Positions 46,078 to 56,275 of a stretch of DNA of 64,000 bases are shown piece after piece. Position numbers and translations under genes: made by a program. Each line of letters begins with the position of its first letter. Position 1 is the stretch's first letter. The notes below the pieces were generated by a model that ran no database searches, was not told the DNA's origin, and was given only the letters and a program-made list of their open reading frames with translations. This DNA comes from Chelydra serpentina (lineage: Eukaryota; Chordata; Testudines; Chelydridae), in assembly GCA_037349315.1 (NCBI GenBank), contig JBAIAC010000059.1, positions 21,856,501-21,920,500 of the forward strand. The letters run 5' to 3'.

Positions 46078-47715
46078 GGTACATAACCCACCCTTGTTCT
46101 AGCTCTCTGAACAGGGGTGAATTCCCCCTTAGCTGAGTAATCCCCACAACAGCGCTATCAGATCGTTAGCAAGAAGGGGCCTGATCCAAAGCTTATAGAA
46201 GAAGTTTAGGGAGCACTAATGGTTTTACCTTGTTCAAAGAATTCATCCCTCTTTACTCGCTGGAGTGTGGGGAAACTCACGAAATGCATTCTATCTGTGG
46301 GCTGAAACTGACCTCCTGTGTGGGGGATAACACACAATACACAAAGCTTCATAACTTCACTGAGTCATGTCTTCCAACTGTCCCTTTTAATCACTGGACT
46401 CAAAGGTCTACATGACTAACAGTGTGCTCAGCCTCCCCCCGAGAAAGGCTGATAGATAGCGTCGCAGATGGCTATTATCTTGCTGGCTATATTTGCAAGA
46501 ACTTGTCGAAGTGCAAATTCGAGCAGAAATTAAAAGTCTGGGAAGGAATCCTTCCTATTTACCCCTCCTCTCTCGATACACAATGGCAATGGCTAATGGG
46601 ATAAGTGCAGAACGAGGCTTTCTGCTAAAGCATCAAGTATTGATCACTGCCAGAGGCAGGCTACTGGATTTAATAGACCAATGTTCTGATCCTGTAGGGC
46701 AAAAACTATAGAATTGGTTTTATTCCCATTATTTTCAGAGGTTGACAAAACCTGGGATCTGAACTCACCCGGGAACTTTTAGAAAGTGTGAATTTGGATT
46801 CAGCCTTTGTGACTGGCCCCCAACCTTTATAATGAACGGAGGCAGGCTCAGCTCTAAACTTTGCGGCTTAGACCTGTCTCTGTCCTTACTGCCCTTGTAA
46901 ACTCTTGAATAAATAATGCCTTTTACTTTGTTCCTTCTTCAGTTGAATCAAAACCAATAATGCTTTTAAAAGACAATGAACTATTATGGGGCGATCGGTT
47001 GCAAAGATATGATATAAATAAACACACACGCATTCAGTTCTTGAGTGCTGAAGGAAATTGTTCTTTGACCTTGTGCCTCACAACACTACTAAGATATGGA
47101 GTCTAATGTTTCTAGATTTCTCGTCCTGCTAGCTTATTTTCTGAAATGACAATATTATGATTTAAAAGGTTCTTTCTTTCAGAAATCCAGCTGCTTCCCT
47201 TATGATTATTTTCTTCCATGAAATAACCCTTTCACTGCTATCCCCAGCTCCACCCACTGTTTGGCAGAAGAATGTGACATAACACGCTGAAAGTGGATGA
47301 CATGCTGAAAGCGATGTACTGAGCTGCACTGCTGCTGTGTTTTGCTCAATGTACCTGTTGAGGCCGCACCCAATTAGTTAAATAAAGCCATAACATTAAA
47401 ACCCTAATAAAAGGAATGGCCTCGCTGACATGGTACAATAATAGGTATGTTTCACAGTCATCTAGATACTTACAGAATAGCTTTACTCACAGTTACTAAC
47501 CAGCCAAATCCAGCATAGAGAAATCTAAATGTTGACCTAGAGCTTATTGGAAAGAGAAGTCAACAGCAGATCATCTTCAGAACCATCCAGTCATGTGATC
47601 CACTAAAATTGACACATTGTCACCCAGCAAACACTGGAACATCACAGACTGTGACATCACTGTGTGATTTAACTTCTTAGCAACTGGGGCTAACTAGATC
47701 CTGAACAAGTCTTTT
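46078..47715. other. Non-coding stretch, nothing recognised
   Basis: AT-rich, apparently repeat-poor DNA. No exon or RNA gene recognised. Its low repeat content makes it a place where conserved regulatory sequence might be sought. Confidence 0.4.
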
Positions 47716-47850
47716 TTTCAGAGAGACTTGGTGGGTGAGATAATATCTCTTATTGGACCAACTTCTATTGGTAAAAGAGACAAGCTTTTGATCTTGAGAT
47801 CTTCCTCAGGCCTGGGATGAACACAGCTACAATCACACCACAAACAAATT
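47716..47850. mobile_element. Retroelement tail, possibly Penelope-like
   Basis: GACTTGGTGGGTGAGATAAT, ATCTCTTATTGGACCAACTT, AAGAGACAAGCTTTTGATCT and GATCTTCCTCAGGCCTGGGA occur in the order of a dispersed sauropsid repeat that I associate with Penelope-like elements. The family call is from memory. No coding part is attached. Confidence 0.5.
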
Positions 47851-50800
47851 GATTTTTTACACCCACCCCATAAACCATTACAGGACCATCTGTATTTTAG
47901 GCAGGTGAAGGGCTATATATGACTAATCAGTAGGAAAAAAGACAAGGGAATCTAGGATGGTGGCCACGTTCATTTAATTGATAAATCTAGTCAGGCCACA
48001 ATCTGATGTATCAGTTTGCACTCTGATTTTCAATTTTTAAAACCAGTAGATCAGCAAAGGATCAACTGAGCAGAGACAATGGGCCAGATTGTCTGCTCCA
48101 TTAAGGCTACTCTGTCCTGCGGCCCATGACAAAGCAACCGTCAAGCCAGCTTAACTGGCCAGGGGAAGGCGACCTCTGTCTCAGACACAGGCACAGTGAG
48201 CAGGAGTAAAGGGGGAGGAGTCTCCAGGGCATCTCGACACTTTGGCAATTCCTGGCTTTCCCAACACCAACTTGAGGCCATAGTAGCTGGGTATAATGTA
48301 GAGCAGCCCTTTACTCTGGGACCTGACCAGTAATCAGACAGCTCCAGGATCAGGGGACTGCAAGTCCCCTTTAAAGCCATTTTTGCCCCTGCAGCCCATG
48401 CTGAGCTGAGAGAAACTTAGCAGAACCAGAGAATAGCTGGCTCTATTTTACCAAACTGTGCGCTAGTTTTGTGATTGACACAAATTAGGAATTAGAATAA
48501 GACCCACCAAAATTATTTCACTTGTAGCCCAAGACAAGATTTATGCACAAGGGTCAGATAATCAACTGGTGTAAATTGATGAAAGTCAATGAAGCAATAC
48601 TGATTGGGGATCTGGCCACATATCTACTGGGCTCAAAGGCCAGTGCATTAGGAAATAATAACCTATTGTTTCAGAGGTGCTTAGCACCTGCAACTATAAC
48701 TAAAATCCATGAGAGAGGCAGGTGCTCAATGCCTCCACAAAATTAAGCTATAAGGGCGTATGTGAGAGAAAGAAGAGGTGAGCAATGTAGGTGGGCTGGG
48801 AACCCTAACCTAGTGGAAACATATACACAGACACCAAGGAGCTAATGCAATAATGTAGGAATTAAATAATGATTGAAAAATTATAAAGTAAAGAAACACA
48901 AAGAAAGAGTAAACTGCATTCAGACACCAGGATGCTCCCTGCAAAGTCCCACTGGCAAACAAAAGTTACCTTTCGAGGCAGTTCAGGTTGCATCAAGACA
49001 TATTCCACCCACCCCAAGCCTTAAAAGAATGGAAATAAGAAGTAAGAAAAAGAGTTGTGCATTCTTTCCACGTTCGTATTTCATACAACACTATCAATAC
49101 CATACTCCAATAAAGCTTTCAGGTTCCATCTTCAACAGATATGCATAACAAGCAACATGTATCCCAACTTCATCAAACTTGTTTTTATAGCAAAGGCTCA
49201 GCACATCTGACTGTTGCACATTTCATGCCTTTTTGGAAGCAATTATGCCATAATACTGTTGAGGTGACTGTTAAGGTTTTGTGTTTAAGGGTTATAACCC
49301 TATAAGGAAAAGAAGCAAACACGCCACATATCAGTCCTATGACATGACAGAATGTGTCTGTGGCTACATCATGTTAGTGCAGCCTGCTTTACAACTGGAA
49401 GCAGAAAATAATATATAACATTACAAAACAGGTTTCCTCACATAAACAAAATAATAAAAGAAAATGGTGTTCTCTCTCTCTCTCTTTTTCTTTTAAGCCC
49501 TTGTGTATTGACACTGATGCTTTTATTTGCTAATGGAATATAGAAGAGAATAAGCCTAATGCATGAACATAAATAATACTGGAAAAAATGCAAATACAGA
49601 AACTGTTATTGCACACGATTTATAGAAATGGGATTTCCTTTGGTGAGATATGCCACCAGAAAGAATGATTTTTACAATAAATGAACATCTTCCTCAAAGA
49701 CTAACAAGTCATTAAAAATTAAAAGCATACAGTACACAAGTGAGGCAATACAGCAGTAGATATGAAGAATGGGAAAGATGGTTCTAGGACAAATATTTGT
49801 TTACTTAGTTTACAATTCTGATGTTTGTTTTACTGGCTCGATGTAATCACTCAAGTCCCAGATCCATAAATTTCAATCTTCACTCTTTCAGCTGCCATAG
49901 CAACTTGATAGGTTAGTTCTCTGAGATCTTTTATAATCTCATCACTATGAAATTTTGATAGCAACTGCAGCTTCTTAACGGATGCAGGGAGAGCAAAATG
50001 GCTGTTCCTTTCTGTCCCCGTCCCGCCACCCCCCTCCCCAAGAGGTTCTTTGGAATATATTAGGAATAAAATACAATAAGTGTCAAATTCCAATAAATGA
50101 AAAATAGCTTTAGGTCAAGAAAGTGAGATTGTTTCCTCCTTGCCTGAGTGTGTGAGAAGCACTGCATGATTGACATGATAAAAGATGATAGAATAATGGT
50201 TGCTACGTGCCTTATGATGCATAATAAGGTATTTGAGCTCAGTCAGATTTGGTGTCCACCATCTAAACAGGACAATTCCAGTCTTTCCAATCCTGAGTTT
50301 GGAGAATATCAGCACCAGGAGAATTTCAAATGAAAAGCAAATGATTCTTCAAATTCAAGTACACAATCCTGAAAGAATTTTGCTCTTGAGGTTAGAGCAA
50401 GGGAATGGGAATCCCCCACTTGCGGGTTCAATTGCTAGCTGTATCTCTTTGGCTGAGACACTTAGGGTAAATACTTTCATATGTGGGTGTCTAACGGTAG
50501 CTATCTAAGTCCATTTTTTTTTATTTAGACATTTAAATAATGTTTCTGATTTTCGAAGAGGCCAAGCATCCACAACTTCCACTGAAGTCAACTGACACCG
50601 TAGGACTCACTATCTCCCTCCTTGCTTTGAGCACACAGTTGCAGATGGGAAAAATCCAGAGGGTTTGAAACAAGGTTGGCCCTAGATGTTTTGCTGCCCA
50701 GAGTGGAAAACGTTTTTGGTGTTCCCCAAGTGAAGCAGATGAGCAAAAAACAAAAAAAAGTGGCCAAGCAGAGAGAGCGAGAGGGGAAAAAAACCAAACA

Positions 50801-51174
50801 GCTGGATGTCGATTTGTCGCATCCCCTGAAGTTGGAATCCAGAATGACTGCCCTGATTGCCTGCCTGTAAGGCCCTGAAATGGAGAATGCCAATACCTTG
50901 GTGATCAGCGATGCTGAGAGAAGAAATACAGAGTTAATGACAATCTTTAAAGGGCTTTTAGCAAAGTATTTTAGCTTTGGATTTTAAAACTTGATGCCTA
51001 AAGTTAGGCACCTGAATCCATATTTAAAATGTAGGCACCTAAATAATTGGCCTGATTTTCAGACCAATTGACCAGCTATAGCTCCTAGTAACTTAAACTG
51101 GAGTTGTGGATGCTTGGTACTTCAGAAAATCTGGCCCCAGGACACTTATTTAGAGGCCTAAATATGGATTTAGG
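47851..51174. other. Non-coding stretch with scattered repeats
   Basis: No gene recognised. A diverged palindromic repeat with an AAAGTCAATGAAG core lies at about 48555-48620, and a CT microsatellite near 49472-49484. At about 51000-51174 lies a repeat with TAGGCACCTAAATA and TTTAGAGGCCTAAATATGG; the CR1 element inserted into it. Confidence 0.45.
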
Positions 51175-51492
51175 GCTTTATAAAGCAGTGAGCAAGCGAC
51201 CAGGGAGCTTTGCGAACAGGAGCTGCAAACAGGGGAGTTTGAGAGGAATTGCTCCAGGTAAAGCAGGAGCAAATACAGGACCCTTGGGTGTGAATTGGGA
51301 GTGCTTCGTTCCAGGCTCTTCTAAAAAGACAGGCAGTCAGCTGCGAACCAGCTGAGCAGCGCATAGCAGAGAAGCAAACAGGTGGAGTTAGCCTGGGAGT
51401 TCGCCTGGAGAGAGCCTACTGCAGCATCCCCCTTGCAGGTTTCCCTGAGTAGCTTCTGCCACAAGTGAGGAAACTCTTCGAAGGAAGGGACT

Positions 51493-51636
51493 ATGGATGC
51501 TGAGCGATCCGCTGTCGTGACCTGCACAGGATGTGCCATGTTTGTCTTTCTTCCACAGGATAGAAGCGACTTTGTCTGTACAAAGTGCAAGCTGATCTCC
51601 ATATTGGAGGAGAAGATTCAAGGTCTGGAGAAATGA
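51493..51636 (+). pseudogene. CR1 ORF1 N-terminus, cut by a TGA
   Basis: Starts MDAERSAVVTCTGCAMFVFL and holds two CxxC pairs (CTGC and CTKC), a likely zinc-binding site as in CR1 ORF1 proteins. A coiled-coil start (ISILEEKIQGLEK) follows. The frame ends at TGA 51634-51636, codon 48, and is in phase with the 635-codon frame downstream. The lesion is a single stop codon, plausibly a CGA to TGA change. Confidence 0.85.
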
Positions 51637-51777
51637 GTATCAACCCTGCATTCCATAAAAGAAAATGAGGAGTTCCTGGATAGACGTCAGGATAGGCTTC
51701 AGCGGGCACAGTGTTGTGAGGATTCAGAGCAGGCTGCGCAGCGGGGACAGAAGGCCAGCGAGGATAATTGGCGGCAT

Positions 51778-53685
51778 GTGACCTCCAGAAGAGGAAAGAG
51801 TATGAGACAAGTCCATGTACAAGAAACGCATATTCAGATGAGCAACCGTTTTCATGTTCTCTCCACAGGTACTAGTGCAGAGAGTGGAGTGAATGATACA
51901 CCTGAGGGAACAGAGCAGAAGGAGACTCCACTGATTGGAAGGCATGAGATGCACAGTCCTAGGGATGGGGGTTCCACGACCACCACTCCCAAGAGGAGGA
52001 GGAGGGTGGTGGTGGTCGGGGACTCTCTCCTCAGGGAGACTGAGTCATCTATCTGCCGCCCTGACCGGGAAAACCGAGAGGTGTGCTGCTTGCCAGGGGC
52101 TAGGATTCGTGATGTGACGGAGAGACTGCCGAGACTCATCAAGCCCTCAGATTGCTACCCCTTCCTGCTTCTCCACGTGGGCACCAATGATACTGCCAAG
52201 AATGACCTTGAGCATATTACTGCAGACTACGTGGCTCTGGGAAGAAGGATAAAGGCGTTTGAGGCGCAAGTGGTGTTCTCGTCCATTCTCCCTGTGGCAG
52301 GAAAAGGCCGGGGTAGAGACCGTCGAATCGTGGAAGTCAACGAATGGCTACGCAGATGGTGTTGGAGAGAAGGGTTTGGATTCTTTGACCATGGGATGGT
52401 GTTCCAAGAAGAAGGAGTGCTAGGCAGAGATGGGCTCCACCTGACGAAGAGAGGGAAGGTCCTCAAGGAATCAATTCTGAACCACTTAAAGGAGGGAAAA
52501 GTGATCAGGAACAGTCAGCATGGATTCACCAAGGGCAAGTCATGCCTGACTAACCTAATTGCCTTCTATGATGAGATAACTGGCTCTGTGGATGAGGGGA
52601 AAGCAGTGGATGTGCTATTTCTTGACTTTAGCAAAGCTTTTGATACAGTCTCCCACAGTGTTCTTGCCAGCAAGTTAAAGAAGTATGGGCTGGATGAATG
52701 GACGGTAAGGTGGATAGAAAACTGGCTGGATGGTCGTGCTCAACAGGTAATGATCAATGGCTCCATGTCTAGTTGGCAGCCGGTATCAAGTGGAGTGCCC
52801 CAAGGGTCGGTGCTGGGGCCGGTTTTGTTCAATATCTTCATCAACGACCTGGAGGATGGTGTGGACTGCACCCTTAGCAAGTTTGCAGATGACACTAAAC
52901 TGGGAGGAGTGGTTGATACGCTGGAGGGTAGGGACAGGATACAGAGGGACCTAGACAAATTAGAGGATTGGGCCAAAAGAAATCTGATGAGGTTCAACAA
53001 GGACAAGTGCAGAGTCCTGCACTTAGGACGGAAGAATCCCATGCACTGCTACAGACTAGGGACCGAATGGCTGGGCAGCAGTTCTGCAAAAAAGGACGTA
53101 GGGGTTACAGTGGACGAAAAGCTGAATATGAGTCAACAGTGTGCCCTTGTTGCCAAGAAGGCTAACAGCATTTTGGGCTGTATAAGTAGGGGCATTTCCA
53201 GCAGATCGAGGGACGTGATTATTCCCCTCTATTCGGCACTGGTGAGGCCTCATTTGGAGTACTGTGTCCAGTTTTGGGCCCCACACTACAAGAAGGATGT
53301 GGATAAATTGGAAAGAGTCCAACGGAGGGCAACACAAATGATTAGGGGGCTGGAGCACATGACTTATGAGGAGAGGCTGAGGGAACTGGGATTGTTTAGC
53401 CTGCAGAAGAGAAGAGTGAGGGGGGATTTGATAGCTGCTTTCAACTACCTAAAAGGGGGTTCCAAAGAGGATGGATCTAGACTGTTCTCAGTGGTAGAAG
53501 ATGACAGAACAAGGAGTAATGGTCTCAAGTTGCAGAGGGGGATGTTTAGGTTGGATATTAGGAAAAACGTTTTCACTAGTAGGGTGGTGAAGCACTGGAA
53601 TGGGTTACCTAGGGAGGTGGTGGAATCTCCTTCCTTAGAGGTTTTTAAGGTCAGGCTTGACAAAGCCCTGGCTGGGATGATCTAG
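51778..53685 (+). CDS. CR1 ORF1 esterase-ORF2 reverse transcriptase in-frame fusion
   Basis: This 635-codon frame joins two CR1 proteins that are normally separate. Residues ~75-225 are the SGNH/GDSL esterase of ORF1: GDS (81-83, Ser83), LPGAR, HVGTND (133-138, Asn137) and DGLH (218-221), so the catalytic Ser, Asp and His are present. From about residue 225 the sequence is ORF2 reverse transcriptase, starting just before [12 protein letters not shown]. It includes motif [12 protein letters not shown] (~282), [12 protein letters not shown] (337-348) and FADD (369-372), then the thumb and CR1 C-terminal region with [14 protein letters not shown]. The endonuclease and the first RT finger motifs are missing. 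The junction lies about 52445-52470, where a shared GK may mark short homology. It is upstream-open to the TGA at 51634. Whether it is translated is unknown; enzyme activity is doubtful without the fingers. Confidence 0.9.
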   Translation: MTSRRGKSMRQVHVQETHIQMSNRFHVLSTGTSAESGVNDTPEGTEQKETPLIGRHEMHSPRDGGSTTTTPKRRRRVVVVGDSLLRETESSICRPDRENREVCCLPGARIRDVTERLPRLIKPSDCYPFLLLHVGTNDTAKNDLEHITADYVALGRRIKAFEAQVVFSSILPVAGKGRGRDRRIVEVNEWLRRWCWREGFGFFDHGMVFQEEGVLGRDGLHLTKRGKVLKESILNHLKEGKVIRNSQHGFTKGKSCLTNLIAFYDEITGSVDEGKAVDVLFLDFSKAFDTVSHSVLASKLKKYGLDEWTVRWIENWLDGRAQQVMINGSMSSWQPVSSGVPQGSVLGPVLFNIFINDLEDGVDCTLSKFADDTKLGGVVDTLEGRDRIQRDLDKLEDWAKRNLMRFNKDKCRVLHLGRKNPMHCYRLGTEWLGSSSAKKDVGVTVDEKLNMSQQCALVAKKANSILGCISRGISSRSRDVIIPLYSALVRPHLEYCVQFWAPHYKKDVDKLERVQRRATQMIRGLEHMTYEERLRELGLFSLQKRRVRGDLIAAFNYLKGGSKEDGSRLFSVVEDDRTRSNGLKLQRGMFRLDIRKNVFTSRVVKHWNGLPREVVESPSLEVFKVRLDKALAGMI

Positions 53686-53769
53686 TTGGGGTTGGTCCTG
53701 CTTTGAGCAGGGGGTTGGACTAGATGACCTCCTGAGGTCCCTTCCAACCCTGAGATTCTATGATTTAGG

Positions 53770-55097
53770 TGCCTATCCTTAAGCATCTATGTTTGAAAAT
53801 GTAAGCCTATGTTATTACACGGGTGCAGGTAGTGCTGCCTATAGATAAGGTTGTCTGATCCTTTCTATTTTAAGACCCTCTTTAAAATTACTTATAACTT
53901 TGCCAAATTTTAACTGTTTGGGCTGAAATTTTCCTGCTGGGTGTCTGCCTCGGCCTGAATTTATTTCTGGAATTTTTCAGCAAAAATAGTTTAGCTGTTT
54001 CCAAAGAAAAGGCTAGGGGAAAATACCTTGTTTTGTCCATGTTAAACAATCCTATCAATCATTTCATTGAGAAGCTCTAGCACCTCTTATGTATTGAAGG
54101 AGCAACTGGATGTGGGAAGGGGAGTAGCTCGTATCAGATATGTACTTTTCACCATTCCTGTGAAAGTATGCCCAAAATTCGACCAAATGAAGCGGCTTTC
54201 AAAATCTCAGTTTGTGCCTGCTTACTAGAGACTTTAAAGTTTGCTAAATTCTCTGCAGACTCTATCTGCACCGAGTATGCTCCAACCTCCCCATTACAGC
54301 TTCTACCTATGACCGGACTCTGCCTGCACCAATCGGTCCCAATACAATGACTGAGCATGCTCCTACCAAGGACCGCAGATGCTCAGCAGGATTGTTGCTG
54401 TAAATTGCTATGGCTACTCTTGACAGCTAAGGGCTGATGTGGTGCTGGGCAGAGGAATTGAGTCTGCCTTTCCTCTTCTCTAGTGTTTCCCCTTCTGATG
54501 CCCCCCCAGGCAGTGAAGGAGGAAGTCATCTGACAGGAATGCAGAGGGGAGAGGAGCTGGGCCTGGCGTTAGAAGACTGGGCTGAGAAGCCAGGGGGTGG
54601 ACTGGAACTGGGATGTGGAACCACAATACTGGGAGTGGGATGAGGAGCCAGGGCACAGTGTGGGTTTGGGATGAGCAGCTGAACTAAGAGGTGGAGCTGA
54701 GGTTGGGGAAGGACTGGAACAAGAGGCCCAGGAAGGGCAGCTGGGGGGAGACTGAGACAAGGAGCCAGGGGGCACGGAGCTCAGTCTGATTCTACATGAT
54801 GGAGTTACTGTTTTTTTCAGTTTGCTTTTTGAAAACCCAGGAAATTACATAACAAAGACAACAAAACAAAAAGAACAGCCCTACCTAAAAAGGGCTTCAA
54901 GCCCTTGAAGTTGGAAAATGCCAGAATTAAGATTATCTTTGTGCAGCCTTAATTTTGTCCCCTAAGTGTGAGGCAACTGTCCTCATTAATTACACAATCA
55001 CAGGGTTTGTATCCACCCCTCTCCCCCAGGACCCCAACCTCTCAGTGCACAGGCTGCCCCTGCTCTGGGGTTGAATCAGAGTTGTGCAGTGATTTAA
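53770..55097. other. Non-coding stretch with a G-rich tandem patch
   Basis: About 54570-54780 has loosely repeated GGGATGAGGAGCCAGGG-like units, a decayed G-rich tandem array. No gene recognised. Confidence 0.4.
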
Positions 55098-55105
55098 GGG
55101 GTGTG

Positions 55106-55270
55106 TCGTAATGTTCCCTCTAATTTTTGACAGGCCGTGTGCGCAAAAAATGTATTCTGTGCAAATTGTTGTGCTTCTGTGCAAATTGTTGTTCGCATGG
55201 CGTTTTGCCGTGTGTGCGGGGTTTACGATCTGTGTGCGCGTCACACGCGCACGGCTTAGAGGGAACAGTG
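55106..55270. mobile_element. hAT-like element, ATGTTCCCTCTAA ends
   Basis: Ends are ATGTTCCCTCTAATTTT (from 55110) and GGCTTAGAGGGAACAGTG. GGGGTGTG lies on both sides (55098-55105 and 55271-55278), an 8-bp duplication, though the left terminus has a few extra bases. Internal GCACACG-type blocks are inverted. It also holds a direct duplication of TCTGTGCAAATTGTTGT. Confidence 0.7.
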
Positions 55271-55405
55271 GGGGTGTGTGTGATTTAAGGTTCACTTGAG
55301 TGAAGAGCAGCTGTGACACGGTCATTGTGAGCGGGGCTCACTATGGCAAGGGAGCTAACGCCTTTGTCTGGCCCCCAAACCTACGCCATCTCCCCCTGTC
55401 ACCAT

Positions 55406-55528
55406 TAGGGTGACCAGATGTCCCGATTTTATAGGGACAGTCCCTATTTTGGGGTCTTTTTCTTATATAGGCTCCTGTTATCCCCTACCCCCGTCCTGAT
55501 TTTTCACATTTGCTGTCTGGTCACCCTA
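55406..55528. mobile_element. hAT-like MITE, TAGGGTGACC family, copy 4, next to the GATD1 promoter
   Basis: A 123-bp element with perfect 13-bp ends TAGGGTGACCAGA and TCTGGTCACCCTA. It is flanked by an 8-bp duplication with one mismatch: GTCACCAT (55398-55405) and GTCCCCAT (55529-55536). It ends about 12 bases before the CpG island of GATD1. Confidence 0.92.
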
Positions 55529-55539
55529 GTCCCCATCCC

Positions 55540-56275
55540 CAAGCCCCCACAACCCTGCCAATAGCAACACCCTCTTGTCTCTGCACCCCAGGCCACCACA
55601 GTCCCCCCCGCCTCCCGGCCAATGACGCGCTGCCCCGACCCACCCCACCCGTCCCCTCCGCCCCGCGGCCTCGGGCGCTGTGCGGGGAGGGGAACAGCCG
55701 AGCGGAGCCGAGCGAGGCCCCGCCCCCTGCTCTAACGGCTGCCGCCACGGCGCCTGCGCGGGGCGGGCCGGCCAGGCCCGGGAACCTCAGCTGGGGCCGC
55801 CGCCGCCCGGGCCCGCCCGCATGAGGAGGCAGCTGCCGCCGCCACCGGGCCCCGCCAGCGCCATGTCGGAGCGGCCCGGCAAGCCCGCCTGCCTCATCCT
55901 CGCCAGCGCGGCCTCCGGGGGTGAGTCGCTGCCCGGGCCGCCCCCGCGCCGCTCTCAGCTCGGCCCCTGGCGCGGGGCGGGGCGGCGCCTGGGAGGGACC
56001 GAGAGCTGGGCCGCCCCTGCGGCGGGAGCCTGCCCCGGCCTCCTGCCGCCCCGCCTCGGGCCCGCCCGCCTGGTCCACGCCGGTCCCAGCGGCTCCCGGG
56101 GCCCGAGAGGCGGATCGGGGCCCTGCTCTGCCGCCTCCTTCCCCGCCCGGAAACCGGGTAGCACTTGTCCCGGGCGAGCCCGCGGCTCTAGCGCTGTCAG
56201 GGCGCTGCGCTGAGCTGGGCTCTGGCCGTGCCAGGCCCCGGGACCCCGCCTTGTGTTCATGACAGGATCCCGGGA
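55540..56275. promoter_or_regulatory. GATD1: CpG island, GATD1 promoter
   Basis: A GC-rich stretch dense in CpG that covers GATD1 exon 1 and the start of intron 1. It includes GC-box-like GGGGCGGGCC and CCCCGCCCCCTG, and no TATA box, as expected of a broadly expressed gene. Open frames on both strands here, including one over 300 codons on the minus strand, are caused by the lack of AT-rich stop codons. Confidence 0.88.
55863..55920 (+). CDS. GATD1: GATD1 exon 1, coding part
   Basis: Encodes [19 protein letters not shown] plus the first base of a split Gly codon. The donor is GTGAGT at 55921. It sits in the CpG island; its 5' UTR start cannot be fixed from sequence. Confidence 0.92.

Larger units (their letters stand above)
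51175..53761 (+). mobile_element. CR1 LINE with 5' UTR and 3' end but a deleted middle
   Basis: The element begins in the CR1 5' UTR and ends with the classic CR1 3' sequence: GGGTTGGACTAGATGACCTC, CTGAGGTCCCTTCCAACCCT, GAGATTCTAT. An 8-bp GATTTAGG occurs at both sides (51167-51174 and 53762-53769), and the flanks belong to the same interrupted repeat. It is 2.6 kb against about 4.5 kb for full CR1. The endonuclease and the first part of reverse transcriptase are absent; ORF1 passes straight into ORF2. The presence of both ends is unusual, since most CR1 copies are 5'-truncated. Confidence 0.92.

Noticed and set aside
55821..55862. Upstream in-frame ATG that would extend GATD1 by 14 residues
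   Set aside because: Kept only as an alternative. The downstream ATG matches the human N-terminus and has a better context (G at -3).
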